This document shows positions 52,401-56,270 of a DNA stretch of 64,000 nt, piece by piece; position 1 is the stretch's first letter, and every line of letters begins with the position of its first letter. Both the position numbers and the translations under genes were made by a program. The notes below the pieces were generated by a model that worked only from the letters and a program-made list of their open reading frames with translations, had not been told where the DNA came from and searched no databases. The stretch is from Cafeteria roenbergensis (lineage: Eukaryota > Sar > Bigyra > Bicosoecida > Cafeteriaceae), in NCBI GenBank assembly GCA_008330645.1, contig VLTN01000029.1, positions 186,001-250,000 of the forward strand. The letters run 5' to 3'.

Positions 52401-54806
52401 GTCAACCACCACTGGCAGGCCGGGCCCGGACGGGAAGTCGGGGGGAGGGGCGGCGGTTTCGCGGGAGTCACTCTCCGAGTCGGATGATGCATCCACCATC
52501 GCGTCCGCGTCCGAGTCAGTCACGTCCGCATCGATTTCCTTGTCACAGTCGACCAGGAGACTGGCCGGTGACTCGCGCGTGACTGCACCAGCGTGCCCCA
52601 TTGCCATCAGCGCCCGCAGGCCCTCCCTGCGATCGACCAAGGCATCCTGCAGCGAAGACGCAGCTGACGGCCCGGCCGGCGAAACCGCCAGCATGCCGCT
52701 GCGCGGCTGAGCGGTTCCCGCCCGGGGGGCGCGCCCGACGGCAAGCAGAGCCGCCGCGCCGACGCTGGAGACACTTCCCTCGGCCATACACTTCGCGAGG
52801 GCTCTGCCGACCAGCTCCACCGGGAGCGACCCCAGCGTTGAGGCAGGGTCCAGGCCCAGCGAGGCCGCGCCGACGGCGGCAGGCACGGGGCTTCCCGCCA
52901 TGGAAAGGGCACCCGAGAAGGCGACGTCAGCGGCCGGAAGGCAGGGGTGGCTCGCGGGGCTCGCGGCGGGGGACAGCTCTGCCCCCGGCCCCAGCCCGCC
53001 AGCCGGCGGGTGGGCCAGCGTCGCGCCGTCACTTGCCAACAACGGCAGAGCGGGGACGCCCCGGCGTGACCGCACGGCGCTGGGCTCTGCCGCGTCGCTC
53101 CCCGAGTCGCTCCCCGCCCTTTCGGCAGAGCTCTCTGGTCTCAAATCCTGTCCTTCGAGGGCCTTGAGTGACTCCGCCGCACGCACGATTGCCTCTGCGG
53201 TTTCGCGAACGAGGGTCGCTCTGGCTTCAGCAACCTCGTCGCCCGTCGCCCAGGCAGCGCCGCCAAAGGGCGTGGTTGGCGGCCACGGGTCCTCGCCACC
53301 CGCAGCCGGCTGACCGGAGGCTCTGCGGTGGCGGCTGGTGGTGCCGGTAGCGTTGCCGCTCGAGGCGCTCGAGGGCTTGACCCTTCGGAAGGATCGGACC
53401 TGCTTGAACTGCGTAACCGCTCGAAGTGTGGCAACGGCTCTGTCGGGACCCCGCAGGACAGCAACGGCGCCGCTGCCCGCCACCCCCACGGCGTCGATGC
53501 GCGCGGCCCAGGCAGCGTGGCCCGCGGAAAGCGGGCGGTCCGTGCCAGCCGCGGTGGCGGCGTCAGACGAGGCGTCGGTTGCGGCACTGCCGCCCGGCGG
53601 CGGCGGCGCCATCCCCACGGGCCGCGCCAGTCGTGTGGGCACTGCCCGCGGGGCAATCACGGGAGGCAGGAGCGACCCGTGACGCGACCGTTCGGGGGTG
53701 CCGCCGCGGCCGCTCGTGACGCTGTCCTTGGAGCTAAACTGGAACTTTCCCGGAACGCTCGCTCCCGCCGCGGCCGCACCAGAAGCCGCCGCGGGCGCGG
53801 CGGGGGGCGCCGCCATTGGGCGAAGGGGGCGGGGCGCAGCGGAACCCTTCGGCGTCAGGGCCTTGTCGGCTTCCGCGGCGGCATGCATGGCCGAGGACAA
53901 GGCCTGCCCGGTAATGCCCGACGCCGCAAGCTTGGCGGTCATGGCCACTGCGTGCGAGCGGGAGCGGCCAGCACCGTGCCGCCGGGAGGCCGGGGACAGG
54001 GCCACGCTGAGGGTGGGCGGCGGCGCGCGAACGCGACTCATTCGAGGCCCGGCCCTCGATTCCGCAAGCCCGTCCTCGTCATCAGCGCCTGCAGGGCCCA
54101 CGCCCGCCGCAGCCTCGAGCGAGTCTTCGCTCGGGCCCTCGAGCTGGTCGTCGGCTGCGCTGACGACGTCGGCCTCGGCGTCGCTGCCGGCCTCGCCACC
54201 GCCGCCGTCGGTTGCAATGCGCACGCGCGCGAGCCTCCCGCTCCCGCGGCCGCTGGAGCCGCTGCCGGATGGAGCCTCGCCCTCCCACACGTGCGGCATT
54301 GCCTGCACGCATGCCTTTGGGGCGCGCGTGCCGGCGGCATCGTCTGCTGCTGGCTTGGGCGCCGCCAGGAGCGCCTTGGCAACTGCCCGCGCAGCGGCGC
54401 TCAAGTCGCCCTCGGCGCTCGCGGCGGACCCGACGCATAGACACCGCAGCACGCCCTGCACCGCTGTGAGGGCCTCCGATGCCGGAAGGGCCGCGTCGGT
54501 CGCGCGCGCGCACGGCCAGGCTGCCTCGGACAGCGGCAACGCGCTCGCCCGCTCGTCGGCGCCAAAAATCAGCGAGTGGACGCCAGTTGCGAAGCGAACA
54601 TATTCGGCGCGGGGCACCCCCAGGCCGGGGCCGGTCCGCAGCGATGACGCCAGCGCCTCCTGCGGGCGGGCAGATGCACGTCGGCTGGCGGCGGGGTCGG
54701 GGGCACGGCTGGAGGGAGAGGACCGTTCACTTGGCAAACAACGGAGCGCGGCAGTGCGTCCGCTCACAACGGCACCGAGGTCGTCCACGAGAGGCGCGTC
54801 CGCCAT
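34437..54806 (-). CDS. Giant adenylate-kinase-like/CPV-module protein (AK9/CPC1-like architecture, degenerate)
   Basis: 6789 residues in a single 20.4-kb exon. The ATG at 54806 (context GCGATGG, MADAPLVDDLG) is preferred to an in-frame ATG at 55025 in weaker context. Most of the chain is Ala/Ser/Gly-rich spacer. Recurring islands are recognisable. Adenylate-kinase-like segments lie at about 1155-1188 (LPAERVAPLLASEAL, GSGFVLQGW), 3666-3693 (GWVLTGVPATASAW, GIVPDRVVLLD), 5035-5070 (VPPSRVVVLR) and 5590-5626. CPV modules lie at about 3300 (FCPVALATEGRLVRG), 4634 (CCPVALAEEGVRVPG), 5244 (ACPVQ), 6261 (ACPVQW) and 6421 (ACPVEL), each followed by an F/L-C...RF..NP-like end. From memory, this combination is seen in AK9 and the ciliary central-apparatus protein CPC1. 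No intact GxPGSGKGT loop was found, so kinase activity is doubtful. An axonemal structural role is inference. Confidence 0.72.
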   Translation of the reverse strand: MADAPLVDDLGAVVSGRTAALRCLPSERSSPSSRAPDPAASRRASARPQEALASSLRTGPGLGVPRAEYVRFATGVHSLIFGADERASALPLSEAAWPCARATDAALPASEALTAVQGVLRCLCVGSAASAEGDLSAAARAVAKALLAAPKPAADDAAGTRAPKACVQAMPHVWEGEAPSGSGSSGRGSGRLARVRIATDGGGGEAGSDAEADVVSAADDQLEGPSEDSLEAAAGVGPAGADDEDGLAESRAGPRMSRVRAPPPTLSVALSPASRRHGAGRSRSHAVAMTAKLAASGITGQALSSAMHAAAEADKALTPKGSAAPRPLRPMAAPPAAPAAASGAAAAGASVPGKFQFSSKDSVTSGRGGTPERSRHGSLLPPVIAPRAVPTRLARPVGMAPPPPGGSAATDASSDAATAAGTDRPLSAGHAAWAARIDAVGVAGSGAVAVLRGPDRAVATLRAVTQFKQVRSFRRVKPSSASSGNATGTTSRHRRASGQPAAGGEDPWPPTTPFGGAAWATGDEVAEARATLVRETAEAIVRAAESLKALEGQDLRPESSAERAGSDSGSDAAEPSAVRSRRGVPALPLLASDGATLAHPPAGGLGPGAELSPAASPASHPCLPAADVAFSGALSMAGSPVPAAVGAASLGLDPASTLGSLPVELVGRALAKCMAEGSVSSVGAAALLAVGRAPRAGTAQPRSGMLAVSPAGPSAASSLQDALVDRREGLRALMAMGHAGAVTRESPASLLVDCDKEIDADVTDSDADAMVDASSDSESDSRETAAPPPDFPSGPGLPVVVDPSSDGGAAGAMAAALGGVVADAAAPGGAAASVRASAAAAALPTLPLDDRPEAALPAAGAASRGASDGADADADGPAAVVAALRCDADRAAQALAGSMEEGLAARTPLEADTANSGLPVRLWVTESVCGGDGGADGRRAADDEGRAADDEGRAALPADALRTSVSSAARTAAVAAGLARAAGARLLRPEEVLADAVSASIADWRLRRERWVADRHAMACDAAVEAAEAQARVQGAVSAIRSAEAERASAAAKLLAEQQRKTPRSKAVAAAKAALSRAEAAAETAQSDLEAASCARAAAVSSARASPAEGLKAPGAWPAPCRDVSEMDKGPEWILPSGKPGPAPQTAGETAAAVLLRGGALPAERVAPLLASEALRAVEEGSGFVLQGWACDDDGAPEAGDGSAAKEAWSLRVAVSELLARKQAGRAGVAATTATRPVVSRADLAEPRWELSADGELMPAAGAPSPEPAAAAGTQSAPTPSSSSSSSSSSSSSSSAAAAAAASAADWSAWPVPGRHRTLSRADISAATAVSQAAGRRYWWHVMPNAVAGVAVSREDITAPSVPKGPAVPGTPPPSSPITSATSTTPPLADGGGRPLLDPVTGRRWTPAELAEALRRGLVAPPAPATRREFGWRALPGALPGALPGVGRGDAASLRRGSLRAGQGWPVPPLAASDGPSLGVSGAALHGEGAAASAAAAASLVPLLQPFAGQRTLHEMVARRTVDGSVTGISLADDALVMGARRWLLAAEGSDGSAEELDDNSAAAELLGQLLRRQPTHDDGGFASLTRDEVTGRAIAGRVLGPVLSDLLRREAAEAEAEAEAEAEAEAEAEAEAEAEAAAGDADGDAAGANRAMPGGDAAAGSERRSQALSQRFREARAAALFRLVGSGAISAASAASHQAIAESGGAWALDVASAAEPFAAHASAGEIGPAAGSPASVRGSAVAALADAALGSSPGLIARTLRARLSAAAALLRAGTAQGMVVPRVLVALPDMADVGMTGAARSGSGSGSGSGSGSGPVTVAGVPVSVLRRAVAVVSTSDFNGSADVFGKDLAGWRAWRAAAVADSDPISAASVAFRAMQSSAASMTDRPSAPGAVARGLERFERAEAEAEAEAIAKAEAAAKSSTASAAAAGSVAAGGSGGGGGRRASAIAQSEADDMRMRSLRGASGQQTSTTDSDADNTTVSATATATVEHKDASERLPAGARAPGSLPSGAALAPLAWLRASVVDGRMTTSHVVLELASRLALPLPGSLLRSAVSPASLVCDGSASALSATYQQCVTAAVEFAHTSAAGSRRLALPPSMVVNAARLLPRSARLVLAGRRDAAELAEESRWVEVALLAALRAAGKTSSADPGDGDGGDGAGVWDDADLDQLEASSGSGRAGRGSGSGNAGDDGEDGDGEDDEEDGVGVLGPRLRALRQAASAAEAGFKGLARKPVASAARAPKQAPPQPRLGAQPASWESLIAPSALAGSDVVARLLQDGLDRRSGSASGSAAAKAVRELTSEVTATRFLLLAGSSDVGSAAVSSAGRAAGGAARLAAAFAVEAATAAAAERVRARESADGETAAHRAGGEGEPSGPDGHRVDGDVDGDVDGDVDGDVDRDGAGPSQEEEDEEEAADEAVALASLSRALRAVKAGRATGWAASVSIGTSLSAVRWLARLAAALIGDDDAASGAGEAASAAASSADESNHASIIRQSLLDLAESLSDPGLAAVSATAQSWIPRGWPLERDGALRWGEPVTHGVVRSACGGVAPAPLRQVPFSGVLAVSARPGPLPALLPPAPMDVDDADAGSGFGPSADDMAATDMLGSAVEASSAAAAASRTLAAQPSTSAAAELAAAVLRGAAGPGYGDNGDGDGDDDGDDGVGDDSDDAGQIDGWGSLAASWPYQSDVSGRASSKPPRPGRRFAVGGIGAAAGEAFAADAAEPFGDEEEEEEEEEGSWPVVALPALPKCKVAGWCETPVAVSRAGMTLVLGAFASARADERRRRRGRAAVSRDSGADEDGEASASGRSAADGAAVSRASAVARMQAAAIANEAVSRQLLGPLRGPGGDGDTTPSPESEQWRRSTHLAARALSGSAEASSACLRGFLSSIASPWSSAGASAARSLGQRVAAAVAAAAVGAEAERRLAGPRAKTAKQKRAAEAARPAQEAAVSRARRVLQAFAEGGAFHGIASSIVGVTGAAALAGSAALVSGTTSAAGGDGWAAGGEGAPVIAFPPRARAVAAAVAAGGLSGPCAVQSPWEGAEAAALVLGGVTGQAVMGSRLGSARAVMAAGPGAVKAGAAWQDSSVSGAELPLPGTEWASTSMSADAADATGADAELDALVMEREDVAAASARTGAHADADAGGKAGADDARFGGADLWAAATALAEAEDETDEPASFWPAPVELGEGSDQLAVWSGAASAWSDLGSAVQGETRAAALSLAGSVRVPGRAVTGVNASIGAGAQAGSSADSRGRVVPAFVRAAGCPGVAGRALRRRAKEHTSWLCRRHWSSFGRFCPVALATEGRLVRGHVRLAAEWKGSVVLCSTPLRLEALLRNPAAWMSRAAAMPLGARVAVSGPVGPLVDGLAAQAVASLRAAAARTSAVAGSGSAGVAARAAAGDAHSLDVLRSTNAGSAHVAEAWPMVDAVGAVRSAVEGRSQGSAGSAGSAVSDASLDPVVALLRDQLTRNGGAAADGVVAAVLAAHLSAVQGRHAATAGPAGDGVLTRGPSSGIEARIAAAAAALAEQKQSDDEVDRRVAELTERRGAKRCRVAVARDQARADVIEAWNRFERLAADRAWALLEAVEEGPEGPVWALPGQGPVTAPVGGGEAAISGAGGRLGGVGSAGSGSNSAREAAGAGAESGAESGAESGAGGGGGGGGWVLTGVPATASAWRAVLRTGIVPDRVVLLDPTIGMGAPEGDLSARGLTPHARSRRAWLRASRFDCRARVGGTALPPDGVDAGADDDAEWWSLASAAVAELPRGGVERSPSGHAGGAGGFGNPDPSEEEEGEEDDDDIGEGFGGGNRAGASGEDPDDVEAGGPVARALSTPVPSLPRSWDAAAPGQSATPALHTALRETAASNGSMVSVWDPLARAELQSEWPWSDGSAGRATSVGDAPSAALTGRLASVGTAGDGDDDEGETAGAGKDVDAEDEEDHHAVAAVSSLTRAFGPVAGGILPSDPSGRTDKAGGWAEDDVRPPAVSWRLERDAEAWGPRSPAIDQGGEDDDADAVGSAGSRVAERRWAAGTGQSRSREFALRSGAAVAAAGETALSRHAFVVASSLGVTAAAASLRGGSGDGSAAAAAAGGSADGSADGSADAATGEQRGPLSDVASLRPAEPQRGVVSPSSAALRLWRHEVSRVERLLSRYGVDVVRVPCGPGILFADAALAAAAAVDPIGAGAASLSAEPSLMLPGNPAAQLLAPGAGAALGAVALASGGVGAGAGAATGGADREPDGGLAAASPPVQASVTAAACGLLPEARVALAAAEAGGAAAALEQEGDRAAAAAGAAAYQLAASSVAGAPAAGVDADEDDDPDEVGGFADTNEPGNSGAGASAAGYDGEIDGSAGRAVDLETAAAAAAEEATAAAAAALGDSDGDASAGRAAPASAGASGDAASAAAGGFDADALLAGGAAFSWLTQPDGAAAAEEEEDGAAAEAASARRSALGSARVDSLRLAVSAARSSASALAVAVSAGTVAGAVGGAEAEESADVQAAWDASGADVDAALAAAMAAAAEASADAVSRVNAAIDEASAAAHAASGISEEDVGAPAAPGAALAGNPAKPLVPALEAAELPDGAADALVDGEEAAADSAGEWAAGVSLGDVEAIAPRGEAVLALLAEPPVCGRCCPVALAEEGVRVPGSGRHTVSVGGWLFRCAGPAAAARFALCPAHFISRLFVMAEGSALPDLAWSTSHPSSRWWAAARCARLRPALPGLSRPVAAAGAGVGAGAGAGVGGATLGVGAVSDSTGQFAALPGARVLVVVQGSADAAAADVAVRRAAGEAGLGVADVVGRMRSLDAEFARSERLDALLHASLQRAVRQSRRAVRVCKQLRKALRALERARRQQADEMAEEEEEEGEGEEQAAATLAARGRRRNASGRGATGDGKGMEGLSSAERAEVEPDVRLALALSAAAADAAAATSSARRLAAAEAALRRGRAVSVRASDLSGEALHTPCGEGGGSAAAGSGDIPESAAMLALREADAGRCAIDEGQGGFASASVEWRSSWFPAPATLRAALRAEFSANPSGCVVSASSLHRPLDASLALELIRLRVPPSRVVVLRGKGGIDDVTRAWTARAVAAALPADVPSRPSPALLGWALAEAKRAATSAWTEASRAVNALAAAGVPMGRVIRAALPAEPMRRSTSRRAFRALWVEASHRLSSALQAAAFAEGGGSANMAAAAGAVACGSAGGSNVLFGKGPGASSAGSWAGAVLPPWVALRLWRAGRIRLGPWGLACPVQAAAAAVSATAGGAAVASGAALARAASGGGEAGRGSVPRRTAPSVAGSDSAVAARASSALLASQAGSAARPLGDASLVVVVGRTAFCLSGPEAAKRFAANPWPFLAAPASMAAAAAAVGWAGDGATRAGRAIAALVAGPPGSGVLAAAGRAARGAAAGPGDAPTSDAMVMEGSSALLWVARSAAVRDCALRRRVRRALLLGELPWSVEPATFAGRGGTFARSSVPALAGIGAAAAAGLVPRGAWEALQVGGPEPPTARSATPASGPASAPSSASAPASAPGSGSGSGASAAATLSAELEADAIGLRLTGAAVRPASGLAAAAASAVWSGSGSSGAGSAAVAGITACAVAVSDAASLTAILDRLRSRWNVRPASTIVVRMSDRQCVDQQQRDLQSHGALLAGRGAPRTRARPPGVLRPALPAAALRRLVGGAALEAAAGGGFAPDDDGEADVDASDATSFQLDRQLCPPTLGAAEHIRLAELASLDATSGMSKPVRRAAVSAAVARAREQGGAVAYSRCAAPVAGVDAEAMEAALSSVALPDYQADDEDDVDDVDDATAAAAAARDNASVTASGRATAASAAAAGARAVMVAAARAAADLPWADASLAGVTGETAAELTLSGGAFSAACVAALGNRGAVKRWMAGSVEGSASDAAFGLRGWDATAEPIAVLAAADDDDDNDADDETDAEAAAAAAAASGAGESVTAGSGFRILPAAGDVGGVGGGAVWIGPRGGFTALPIGGLAACGVFRSGAWGLAGRAFEESEDSAAAGAGGAAAAAAAATGAAAAADDAAAVAEADEAALEAGTALPGLTLPSAGSGSALQSWRRVGAKWVAEPCLADVVARERGGDIVTTLATVAAKPPAGPDSAADGGSASSGPGPALEGAPLGLPGGLTPLGVPPRAFHDGVATALSGSWPVDPSLGRAWTTIALQRYRIAEAALLAELSRRGLPVSVVGPNGTSAGSGSATEVAAAAARSVSATAIALACGSAALAASLLPLASAELALLASAALQSACPVQWEERRGVVYSAEPSFPGAGREGSAGRMALARVQAASARRQGLVLFRGRALFASTSSLGALLAATPTSYLSGPGAVLPQALPMVVQEPIPGDALLAESPAGLRVGPGDNAPVAPPSLIAAAAKAAGLAALPAGVAALPAGGQPLQRLRPGLQLALGGACPVELVDAWRRALGTAGWQRGGSAGRPAFAVAFGRDASTGLRRLWWLSSRAAVSRFVRDAESFVTHPAAAVTPVGLPPDRKRVPSLNPGAAVSRPSVAGSASSAADPAPVGLSGLAGLAEATTGTAVSAALEAYAEVRSSLRHPSINTRSSALAFLSLHLRAHNPHLRPADRARARRRLEQFVAECRAARRQAARGVTAAEPGKAAAGAAPEAAAGAAAGEDRPRPHRPSLPASSAGAGAAAGRSVVRPRLVERAPSGLGVGSRGGKAAGAATAGRQGVSPRQARVSHSESKDSSVSEASRFAPAARRPRAPAGGKPLALGGAAGASGRQVAFPVEASGRGSDASATEFDRLATRSTAATGQWLRRG
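41730..41765. repeat. 36-bp perfect palindrome in coding sequence
   Basis: GAGATCGACGGCTCTGCC followed immediately by its exact reverse complement. It is built around two facing copies of the window-wide word GGCTCTGCC and encodes EIDGSAGRAVDL in the giant protein. Confidence 0.95.
47602..47658. repeat. 12-bp tandem repeat (GTCGACGTCCCC type)
   Basis: About five units inside the giant gene, read on the minus strand as repeated DVDG tetrapeptides. Confidence 0.85.
49894..49972. repeat. (GCCTCC)n microsatellite encoding Glu-Ala dipeptides
   Basis: About thirteen hexamer units inside the giant gene, read as an (EA)n helix on the minus strand, followed by a Gly/Asp-rich segment. Confidence 0.9.
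50923..50968. repeat. (GAC/GAT)n microsatellite encoding poly-Ser
   Basis: A trinucleotide run inside the giant gene, read as poly-serine on the minus strand. The same trinucleotide class encodes poly-Asp in the kinesin, where the other register is used. Confidence 0.88.
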
Positions 54807-55491
54807 CGCGCTCCAAGCTGTGCACAAGGGTGCGCCTGCGGGAGTCGGGGAGCGGGTCTCGGCGCGGACGATTCTGCTGCTCGTGGGCGGGGGGGGCGGG
54901 CGCGCTCGAGCCGAACGGCAACGGCAGCAGCGGCCCCTTCCCGCTACCCGCTCCTCGCTGGGCGCGCAGCGCGCTCTGCTGCGCCTGCCACTCAGCTGGC
55001 CAGCAGCACCACTGCCTGTTCCCATGCGCTCCGGCTGCCAGCCAGCCCGCCCGAGCCGGCGCGCCGCAGGCAACCATGTTCACAGTTGGCTGGCCCGAGC
55101 GCCGCCCCGCTGCTCTCCCGAGCTGGGCCCACCGGGCCCGAGATGCCACGCAGGTGCAAGGCTTGCTCACTGTTGCTGCCGGGCTCGCTGCAGCCGCGCC
55201 GCTCCTCAACGCACTGCCTAGGCCAGTGCTTGCGTCGCGATGATCTAGTTCGCGCGCGCAGATTCGGAGGCTGAGCAGAGTAACTGTGCGTGCGCAACTC
55301 TGGCCTGACACCGCAGGCACCGCGCGGCCAGCAACGCCCGAATCCAGCGGCGCAGCGGCCTAATGCGGTAACCAACGAGCTGACAAGGACCAAGCTAGCG
55401 CACCGCACAGCGGGTGCGGCAGTGAGGGTGCCGTCGGTGCCAGGGCATGCGCTCGCGACCTCAGGGACGCGCCAGTAGGGCCACCAAACAC

Positions 55492-55563
55492 CTGCTGACC
55501 TGTGTGGACGTTGAGAGGCCGTGTGCGGGTGCAAGACTGATGTATACCAAATGGCTCGAGGTT
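55492..55563 (+). repeat. Left arm of an imperfect inverted repeat
   Basis: Starts CTGCTGACCTGTGTGGACGT and matches the reverse complement of 56200-56270 at roughly three positions in four, sharing GACGTTGAGAGGCCG-type sequence. It overlaps the end of dispersed repeat copy 2. Confidence 0.65.
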
Positions 55564-55852
55564 CGGCGCGGCGGGGACCACACGGGGTCGCCCGAGGGAC
55601 GGGAGAGAGGGTTCAAACGATCGAATCGAGCACACGCACTCTCCACTCGGGGGCGCGTGCGGGCGGCGGGTGCGGGTGCGGCCGGTGAGCCCCACGCGGG
55701 CCTGAACCGGTGTGCCCGCCCAGAGGGCGAGCTTGCGAGCGGGTCGGATGGCCCGCGTCTGCCGTGGGGCAGAGCGGGCCCGGGGTTGTCTCCGGTGTCA
55801 GAGGGCGGCGGCCGCTCAACTCGAGGGGACAGCAGCACAAGATTTTCATCAC
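55548..55852 (-). repeat. Dispersed repeat, copy 2 (inverted relative to copy 1)
   Basis: A 305-base reverse-complement match to 27127-27464, about 28 kb away. It has one 35-base unit instead of two, and GGTTCAGGCCC where copy 1 has GGTTCGATCCC. Shared boundaries are the GTGATG(T/A)AAATC start and the GCCGAAC..AGCCATT end. Confidence 0.78.
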
Positions 55853-56199
55853 TTGCCCGCTTCGCTTGCATTCGAGCTGTGGCTTGCTTCGGTGCTCTCG
55901 CTGTCGGTTGCGAACGTGAGGAAGACTTGGAGGAGGCTTCAATCTTTTCCATGCCAAAGCTCGAGGGTTCCTCCTCGCAGCACCGTGAATCCCTTTTCCA
56001 AGCCTGTCACATGACGGTGCAGAACCGCTCTATATGGCTTCGGGCGGTCGGACTTCCGTTGGGAGAGAGAGAGGGGCAGCAGTCTGGAATGAGCAGCCTC
56101 CATGCAACGCTGCGGCGCACACGCTGTCGCTGCGTCAGCATTGCTTGCAAAGGTTTCGGGGCGAGCATGCGCTCTGCCTTGGCTCGAGCCAGCGAGCGC

Positions 56200-56270
56200 A
56201 ACTTGAGCCACTCGGTCAATATCGGTCCTTCACCAGCACGCGGCCTCTCAACGTACACACGGGTCAGCAG
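56200..56270 (-). repeat. Right arm of the imperfect inverted repeat, overlapping a gene 3' end
   Basis: Its reverse complement reads CTGCTGACCCGTGTGTACGT and so on, the counterpart of 55492-55563. It covers the last codons and the stop of the CLU/TPR gene (56248-56250). Confidence 0.65.

Larger units (their letters stand above)
54807..56247. other. Spacer upstream of the giant gene, repeat-rich
   Basis: 1.44 kb between the giant gene's ATG and the stop of the CLU/TPR gene. The part next to the giant gene should be its promoter. The rest holds dispersed repeat copy 2 and two inverted arms. The segment 55853-56200 is AT-richer than average with no recognisable gene. Confidence 0.55.

Noticed and set aside
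50671-52710. Long plus-strand frame (about 680 codons) inside the giant gene
   Set aside because: Ala/Ser/Arg composition without motifs. High GC with few stop codons produces long antisense frames throughout this gene, and the minus frame carries the AK-like island here.
55492-56270. Autonomous DNA transposon
   Set aside because: The arms are imperfect, the interval is under 800 bases, and no transposase-like reading frame is present. Kept only as a repeat pair.
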